From positions 1-5,918 of the forward strand of contig CAZAED010000045.1 of assembly GCA_964484145.1 (NCBI GenBank): a stretch of 5,918 nucleotides of DNA. Direction: 5' to 3'. This DNA is from JAEUSF01 sp964484145 (GTDB lineage Bacteria; Patescibacteriota; Doudnabacteria; UBA920). Below the pieces are notes generated by a model. That model made no database searches. It was not told the origin of the DNA and worked only from the letters and a program-made list of their open reading frames with translations. The position numbers were made by a program, and so were the translations under genes. Positions 5,432 through 5,918 of the stretch are shown piece by piece. Within the stretch, counting starts at the first letter, position 1, and every line of letters begins with the position of its first letter.

Positions 5432-5918
5432 ATGTTGGAGCGATTAAAGGAAAAGGTACGTGGTTTTAGTTCGGTATTGGATAAGTTTCCCGAAGTAAGG
5501 TATGCAGGCGACCCCGTTTTAAGGGAAGTGGCACAAGAGGTATCGGTTGAAGACGGTGTCGAAATAGGAAAAAGACTAGGCGACGTTTTAATGCGTTATC
5601 GTAAAGAAGTGGGTTATGGTCGTGGTTTTGCCGCACCTCAAATAGGTGAAAATAAAGCTGTCTTTGTTACTTTTGTTGACGACAAACTAACAACATTTAT
5701 TAACCCGCTTATTGTGGAACGGTCGCAAGAAACTAACTTTTATCGTGAATTGTGTTTAAGTTCTGGCATTATGGCTGTGGATACTGAAAGACCCGAATGG
5801 GTTGTAATGGAATGGGTTGACGAACAAGGCAAAAAGCAAAAAGCAAGGTTTGACGGTTTCTTGGCTAGGCTTTACCAACACGAAGAAGCACACCTTAGAG
5901 GTAAACTTAACTTAGACG
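5432..5918 (+). CDS. def: Peptide deformylase, 3' end outside the window
   Basis: The frame is open from ATG 5432 to the window edge (162 codons and one base, no stop). It carries the three peptide deformylase motifs in order: GRGFAAPQIG (63-72), ELCLS (106-110) and QHEEAHLRG (149-157). Metal ligands Cys108, His150 and His154 and catalytic Glu151 are all present. The enzyme removes the formyl group from N-terminal methionine of nascent proteins at the ribosome. The second motif has Leu where the usual EGCLS has Gly, marking a divergent form. An N-terminal region of about 20 residues precedes the typical start of the domain. It is transcribed away from the minus-strand genes from a predicted leaderless promoter. 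Whether it is the host's housekeeping copy or an accessory copy on the element cannot be told from this window. Confidence 0.92.
   Translation, partial: MLERLKEKVRGFSSVLDKFPEVRYAGDPVLREVAQEVSVEDGVEIGKRLGDVLMRYRKEVGYGRGFAAPQIGENKAVFVTFVDDKLTTFINPLIVERSQETNFYRELCLSSGIMAVDTERPEWVVMEWVDEQGKKQKARFDGFLARLYQHEEAHLRGKLNLD

Larger units (their letters stand above)
126..5918. mobile_element. Integrative element at tRNA-Asn, one end only
   Basis: The block starts at the tRNA 3' end with a large serine recombinase. It continues with an excisionase-like protein, a filamentous-phage-type replication initiator, a SpoVG-family protein and an Erm methyltransferase, nearly all overlapping and on the minus strand. 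This mix of integration, replication and resistance genes is typical of an integrative element that can excise and replicate. No capsid, conjugation or mobilisation gene is visible in the window. The right boundary is unresolved: the 347-aa gene and the deformylase may or may not belong to it, and the listed end is only the window end. Confidence 0.6.

Noticed and set aside
165..5918. Second att copy (direct repeat of the tRNA-Asn 3' end)
   Set aside because: I looked for the T-loop and acceptor sequence and found no further copy, so the element end is not in the window.
1..5918. CRISPR array, insertion sequence or rRNA
   Set aside because: No regularly spaced repeats, transposase-like frame with terminal inverted repeats, or rRNA sequence is visible.

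Overview
The window looks like one end of an integrative mobile element in an AT-rich bacterium (roughly 40% GC by eye, standard genetic code). A complete tRNA-Asn gene (GTT anticodon, CCA encoded) lies at 89-164 on the + strand. Directly against its 3' end begins a block of tightly packed minus-strand genes that runs from 5355 down to 123. The last of these encodes a large serine recombinase whose reading frame continues into the tRNA gene and stops in the anticodon loop. This is the layout of an element inserted at a tRNA 3' end. No second copy of the tRNA 3' end is present, so the far end of the element lies to the right of the window and the boundary with the chromosome cannot be placed. 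The host lineage is uncertain. The style of the recombinase and of the 347-residue winged-helix protein, together with near-absent Shine-Dalgarno sequences, reminds me of Patescibacteria/CPR (Saccharibacteria-like) genomes. That is recollection, not a search result.

In transcription order on the minus strand the genes are: a 347-aa protein with a likely C-terminal winged helix (5355-4312); a 73-nt gap holding two adjacent perfect palindromes; a 55-aa small protein (4238-4071); a SpoVG-family protein (4090-3797); a replication initiator resembling gpII of filamentous phages (3825-2686); an excisionase-type helix-turn-helix protein (2702-2499); an Erm-family 23S rRNA adenine methyltransferase (2502-1615); and the serine recombinase (1610-123). 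From the 55-aa gene onward, neighbours overlap by 4-29 nt or are 4 nt apart, so they are very probably one operon with coupled translation. On the right a divergent + strand gene starts at 5432. It encodes a peptide deformylase and is cut by the window end. A compact divergent promoter region (5387-5426) separates it from the 347-aa gene, and the deformylase mRNA is predicted to be leaderless.

Read together, the genes give an integration/excision module (recombinase plus Xis-like protein), a rolling-circle-type replication module (gpII-like), small DNA-binding proteins, and a cargo gene that would protect ribosomes from macrolide-lincosamide-streptogramin B drugs. The deformylase may be further cargo or a chromosomal neighbour.

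The most unusual signal is a word bias that no single gene explains. By careful eye scan, the tetramers GATC, CATG, GATG and CATC (all of [G/C]AT[G/C]) are absent from the window except for one GATG inside the tRNA. GANTC is likewise absent except for one copy in the tRNA T-arm. Base composition would predict dozens of the former and about twenty of the latter.
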